Positions 60,624-64,000 of a DNA stretch of 64,000 nucleotides are shown in pieces; position 1 is the first letter of the stretch; the number at the start of each line of letters is the position of its first letter. Under the pieces are notes generated by a model. The model saw only the letters and a list, made by a program, of their open reading frames with translations, was not told the origin of the DNA and did no database searches. Made by a program: the position numbers and the translations under genes. Source of the DNA: Olsenella porci (GTDB lineage: Bacteria; Actinomycetota; Coriobacteriia; Coriobacteriales; Atopobiaceae). Where the stretch lies: assembly GCF_009695875.1 (NCBI RefSeq), contig NZ_VUNC01000004.1, forward strand, positions 1 through 64,000, read 5' to 3'.

Positions 60624-62345
60624 CTACGAGAGCATCTCCTCCGCGGCCGCCTGCAGCTTGGCGCGGACCTCCTCGGAGTGCTCGCGGGTCTTGCCCTTGG
60701 AGAAGAGATACGCCTTGACCTTGGGCTCGGTTCCCGACGGGCGGAAGATGACCTTGTTGTCGTCCTCGAGCCTGAACTCGATGACGTTGGCGGGCGGGAG
60801 CTTCTGTGCCGGCTCCTTCTGGAGCCCAGAGACGCGCGGCATCTGGGCACCCGTCTCGTAGTCGGTCATACCGGTGACCTTGAAGCCGCCGATCTGCGCG
60901 GGCGGGTTCTTGCGGAGCCCTTCCATGATGGCCGCCATCTTGGCGGCACCGGACTCGCCGGGGAACATGGCGTTGACGGTTCCGTTGAGGTAGTAGCCGT
61001 GGCGCTTGTACAGGGCGTCCATGGCCTCGTAGAGGTCCATGCCCTTCTCGGCGTAGTAGGAGGCCATCTCGACGCACATCTCGGTGGCGACGATGGCGTC
61101 CTTGTCGCGAGCATGGGTGCCCACGAGGTAGCCGTAGGACTCCTCGAAGCCCATGAGGAAGCGGTCCTCCTCGCCCTCGTCCTTGAGCTGGTCGATCTGG
61201 TCTCCGATGTACTTGAAGCCGGTGAGCACGCGCCTCATCTCGAAGCCCAGGTCACGCGCCAGCGCATCGGGCATGGACGACGAGACGATCGTGGAGACGG
61301 CAACCTTGCGTGAGACGTCCTCCCCGCCATCCTTGGCGCGACCGGCAAGCCAGTCCATGAGGAGGACGCCCATCTCGTTGCCGGTGAGGAGCTTGTACTC
61401 GCCGGCGTGCGGGATCGCCGTGCCCATGCGGTCGGCGTCGGGGTCGGTCGCGACCACAAGGTTGGGCTTCTTCTCGTCCGCGAGCTTGAGGGCGAGGTCG
61501 AGAGCCTCGCGGAACTCGGGGTTGGGGTACTTGCAGGTGGGGAAGTTGCCGTCGGGCTCCGCCTGCTCGGGGACGACCGTCACGTTCTTGACGCCAATCT
61601 CCTTGAGGATGCGGCTCACGCACTCCATGCCGGTGCCGTTGAGCGGGGTGTACACCACCGAGTAGTCGTCAGACGCCTTGAACCCGGGAACCGAGACCCT
61701 CTTGACCGCCTGGATGTAGTTGTCCAGGACATCCTCGGGCGTCCACTCGATGAGGCCCTTCTCCAGGCCCTCGTCAAAGTCCATCATCTTGGGGCCGCCG
61801 AAGACGGGCGTGCGGGCGATGGCGGCAGAGATCTCGTCCGCCGCCTCGTTGGCAATCTGGCCGCCGTTGTCGTTGTAGACCTTGTAGCCGTTGTACTGGG
61901 CGGGGTTGTGCGAGGCGGTGAGGACGATGCCCGCCGAGGCGTGCAGATAGCGCACCGCGAAGCTCAGGGTGGGGACGGGCTCGATGCGCGGGTACACGTA
62001 CACGTGCACGCCGTTGGCCGCAAGCACGCCGGCGGCGACGCGCTGGAAGTCCTCGCCCTTCAGGCGGCTGTCACGCGCGATGGCAAGCGTGGGATGGTCG
62101 TAGTGTGCGTTGAGGTAGTCTGCCACACCCTGGGTCGCCTGGGCCACCACGTACACGTTCATGCGGTTGGTGCCCACGCCGAGGACGCCGCGCAGGCCCG
62201 CCGTGCCAAACGAGAGGTCGCGGTAGAAGGCGTCGTTGAGCCTCTCCTCGTCACCCGACACGAGCCCCTCGAGCTCATCCTTGAGGTCGGGATCGGTGAC
62301 GTTGTCCCTCCAAAGCTGGACCTTGGCCTCTGTAGCTTTGTCCAT
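60624..62345 (-). CDS. phosphoglucomutase/phosphomannomutase
   Basis: 573 residues, the length of PgcA-type alpha-D-phosphohexomutases. Motifs: FGTAGLRGVLGVGTNRMN, phosphoserine loop GIVLTASHNPAQYNGYK near residue 145, metal loop VVATDPDADRMGTAI near 303, sugar-binding GFEESYGYL near 395 and phosphate-binding FRPSGTEPKVKAY near 545. Interconverts glucose 1- and 6-phosphate for wall and glycan precursors. The ATG at 62345 is preferred over 62351 because GAGGAG then sits 6 bases upstream. Confidence 0.95.
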   Translation of the reverse strand: MDKATEAKVQLWRDNVTDPDLKDELEGLVSGDEERLNDAFYRDLSFGTAGLRGVLGVGTNRMNVYVVAQATQGVADYLNAHYDHPTLAIARDSRLKGEDFQRVAAGVLAANGVHVYVYPRIEPVPTLSFAVRYLHASAGIVLTASHNPAQYNGYKVYNDNGGQIANEAADEISAAIARTPVFGGPKMMDFDEGLEKGLIEWTPEDVLDNYIQAVKRVSVPGFKASDDYSVVYTPLNGTGMECVSRILKEIGVKNVTVVPEQAEPDGNFPTCKYPNPEFREALDLALKLADEKKPNLVVATDPDADRMGTAIPHAGEYKLLTGNEMGVLLMDWLAGRAKDGGEDVSRKVAVSTIVSSSMPDALARDLGFEMRRVLTGFKYIGDQIDQLKDEGEEDRFLMGFEESYGYLVGTHARDKDAIVATEMCVEMASYYAEKGMDLYEAMDALYKRHGYYLNGTVNAMFPGESGAAKMAAIMEGLRKNPPAQIGGFKVTGMTDYETGAQMPRVSGLQKEPAQKLPPANVIEFRLEDDNKVIFRPSGTEPKVKAYLFSKGKTREHSEEVRAKLQAAAEEMLS

Positions 62346-62607
62346 CTGCATCTCCTCGATCGCTCACGGGGCGGGGCGCGCCCCTGTTGGTCGTACAAAC
62401 CGCATGATAGTCGCATCCCGCGTTCCGCCCGTCCGCGATACGGCAAACGCGACGCGCTCGGGGGTCATCGGGACCAGTCGAATCCACGGCGTTCAAATCG
62501 CCCCCTGTGGTGTCTTGCTGGTAGCTCCCGCCCGGAGGTCCCAGGCAGGCGAGAAGCCCGTATGATGTGGGGAAACGACGGCATTCCCACGGGCGAGAGG
62601 TGTCCCG

Positions 62608-64000
62608 ATGCAACAGCTTGACCAGAACGCGCCAACCCAGGATGGGCAGCCTCGCTTTGTCGCGCGCTGCCCCAAGGGCTTCGAGTCCCTCCTTGCGGGG
62701 GAGCTCTCGTCCTTTGGCACCCCCCAGGTACGCCCCCTCCGCGGCCAGGTGAGCTTTGGGGGCACCCTGACCGACGCCTACGGCGTGTGCCTGTGGTCGC
62801 GCCTCGCCTCCAGCGTGGTCCTGGAGCTGGGGCACGTGGGGGCGCAGAGCTCGGACGCCCTCTACTCCGGCCTGTACGACATCCCCTGGGAGGACCACGT
62901 ACCCATGGGGGCAACCGTCGCCGTAGATGCGCACGGCACCAACGACGCCCTGAGGAACTCCCAGTTCGTGGCCCTGCGCGCCAAGGACGCCATCGTCGAC
63001 CGGCTGCAGGGCAAACGCGGCGTGCGCCCCATGGTCGACACGCACAGCCCCGACGTCCGCGTGTCGGTCCGCGTCTCGCGCGACCGCGCGGCGGTGGGCA
63101 TCGACCTGTCCGGAAGGCCCCTCTTCCGCAGGGGGTACGAGTCCACCCGCAGCCAGCGCTCGGGCGTCGTGCCCCTGCGTCCCGACTACGCCGCCGCCCT
63201 CCTCGAGGTGGGCGGCTGGTGGCGCGCCTGCCGCGATAACGACCCCGCTCTCGCCTCGCTCTACTGCGGCACCGGCACCATCCTCGCCGAGGCAGCCGGC
63301 CAGGCGCTCAACCGCGCCCCGGGGCTGCTCCGCACCTCCTGGGGCTTCACGGGATGGGGCGGGCACGACGGCGACGCATGGAACGCCCTGCTCGATGACG
63401 CCCGCGAGCGAGCGGAGGAGGGAGAGGCCCACGGCTGCACCCTCGTGGCCTACGAGCACCGCGGCAACGTCCAGGCGGAGGCGCGTCAGACCCTCCGGGC
63501 GGCGGGCATCCACGTGGAGCCCCGCTTTGTCGACGCTCCGCAGGTCCCCGCCTGCGTGAGCGAGGCGTCCGGGCGGTCCCTCCTCGTGGCGGACCTCTCC
63601 TGGATCGAGGCGGACGAGGTCGCTACCCAGGCATCCGCCCTCTCGGCCCTCACCGCCGCCATCACGGGGCTGCCGCAGGGCACGCAGGCCGCGGTCCTCT
63701 CCCCCAACGCCATGACCGACCGGGTGATGGGCGGCAGCCCCGTGGAGGAGACGTCCGTGCTGGTGGGCAGGGACGAGGCCTCGATCCGCCTGTACGACCT
63801 GGCCGAGGCGCCCGAGCGCACGACCGTCGAGCTCCCCGGACGAGGCTCCACGCCGGTGCTGGTCCCCACCTCGGAGCAGTTTGCCCGCCGTCTGGCCAAG
63901 GTCGCGAGGCTCCGTGCCAAGTGGGCCCGCAGGGAGGGCATCGACTGCTATCGCGTGTACGACGCCGACCTGCCCGACTACGCGGTGACGATCGACCTGT
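62608..64000 (+). CDS. RlmKL-type 23S rRNA methyltransferase (3' end missing)
   Basis: Partial; 464 codons before the right edge. N-terminal THUMP-type region (FVARCPKGFESLLAGELSSFG ... VAVDAHGTNDALRNSQFVALRAKDAIVDRL), an RlmL-like domain (VGIDLSGRPLFRRGYESTRSQRSGVVPLRPDYAAALLEVGGW, LYCGTGTILAEAAGQALNRAPGLLRTSWGFTGW) and the start of an RlmK-like domain (RLAKVARLRAKWARREGIDCYRVYDADLPDYAVTIDL). In relatives RlmL makes m2G2445 and RlmK m7G2069. The NPPY motif expected in the first catalytic domain is not present (LLVADLSWIEAD instead). Confidence 0.85.
   Translation, partial: MQQLDQNAPTQDGQPRFVARCPKGFESLLAGELSSFGTPQVRPLRGQVSFGGTLTDAYGVCLWSRLASSVVLELGHVGAQSSDALYSGLYDIPWEDHVPMGATVAVDAHGTNDALRNSQFVALRAKDAIVDRLQGKRGVRPMVDTHSPDVRVSVRVSRDRAAVGIDLSGRPLFRRGYESTRSQRSGVVPLRPDYAAALLEVGGWWRACRDNDPALASLYCGTGTILAEAAGQALNRAPGLLRTSWGFTGWGGHDGDAWNALLDDARERAEEGEAHGCTLVAYEHRGNVQAEARQTLRAAGIHVEPRFVDAPQVPACVSEASGRSLLVADLSWIEADEVATQASALSALTAAITGLPQGTQAAVLSPNAMTDRVMGGSPVEETSVLVGRDEASIRLYDLAEAPERTTVELPGRGSTPVLVPTSEQFARRLAKVARLRAKWARREGIDCYRVYDADLPDYAVTIDL

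Overview
The window is high-GC, densely coded DNA from an actinobacterium, most likely a member of the Coriobacteriia (Atopobiaceae/Olsenella-like). This is inferred from the GC content, GTG/TTG starts, GC-rich third codon positions and gene content: a MurT-GatD pair, an AmaP-DUF2273-Asp23 set, a fused-ATPase ECF transporter and very large Ig-like surface proteins. The genus assignment is a judgement and was not tested.

Positions 1 to about 16,350 are one end of an integrative conjugative element of the Tn1549/Gram-positive T4SS type, read on the minus strand. Three small excisionase-type HTH proteins, a winged-helix initiator and a DnaC-like loader lie nearest a tRNA-Pro(GGG) gene. Further left is a tightly overlapped transfer operon: PcfB-like protein, VirD4, Maff2-like pilin, PrgI/VirB3, VirB4, a VirB1-like hydrolase, a secreted protein, VirB6, a hypothetical protein and a Cna-B/NlpC adhesin cut by the left edge. 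Between the two modules lie a decayed toxin with a probable immunity gene, small plus-strand genes and a hairpin-rich stretch. No relaxase, integrase or left junction is visible.

From 16,430 onward the DNA is chromosomal: tRNA-Pro, a CPBP protease gene broken by one nonsense codon, a DUF4012 protein, a MarR-controlled heterodimeric ABC exporter and an SRAP protein. Next is a minus-strand cell-envelope operon (AmaP, DUF2273, Asp23, MurT, GatD, ribokinase, acyltransferase; 32,228 to 26,367). It is bracketed by two mirror-oriented loci carrying seven 48-bp palindromes with a shared core and helically phased spacing, plus a 47-bp repeat. I found no known family for these, and they are the most unusual feature of the window.

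Beyond a J-domain protein, YebC and an SGNH hydrolase lies a probable cobalamin-uptake locus: a cobalamin-type riboswitch, a 2,127-residue surface protein with Ig-like, transcobalamin-like (DUF4430) and beta-propeller regions, a second DUF4430 protein, EcfT, a fused EcfA-EcfA' and a separate S component. The right part holds Lgt, NifU-like protein, a U32 peptidase, a wrecked GtrB-type glycosyltransferase, a membrane protein, TyrRS, PBP1A, ArgR, a GtrA-like protein, a C39-like protein whose catalytic Cys is Ser, phosphoglucomutase, and an RlmKL-type methyltransferase cut by the right edge.
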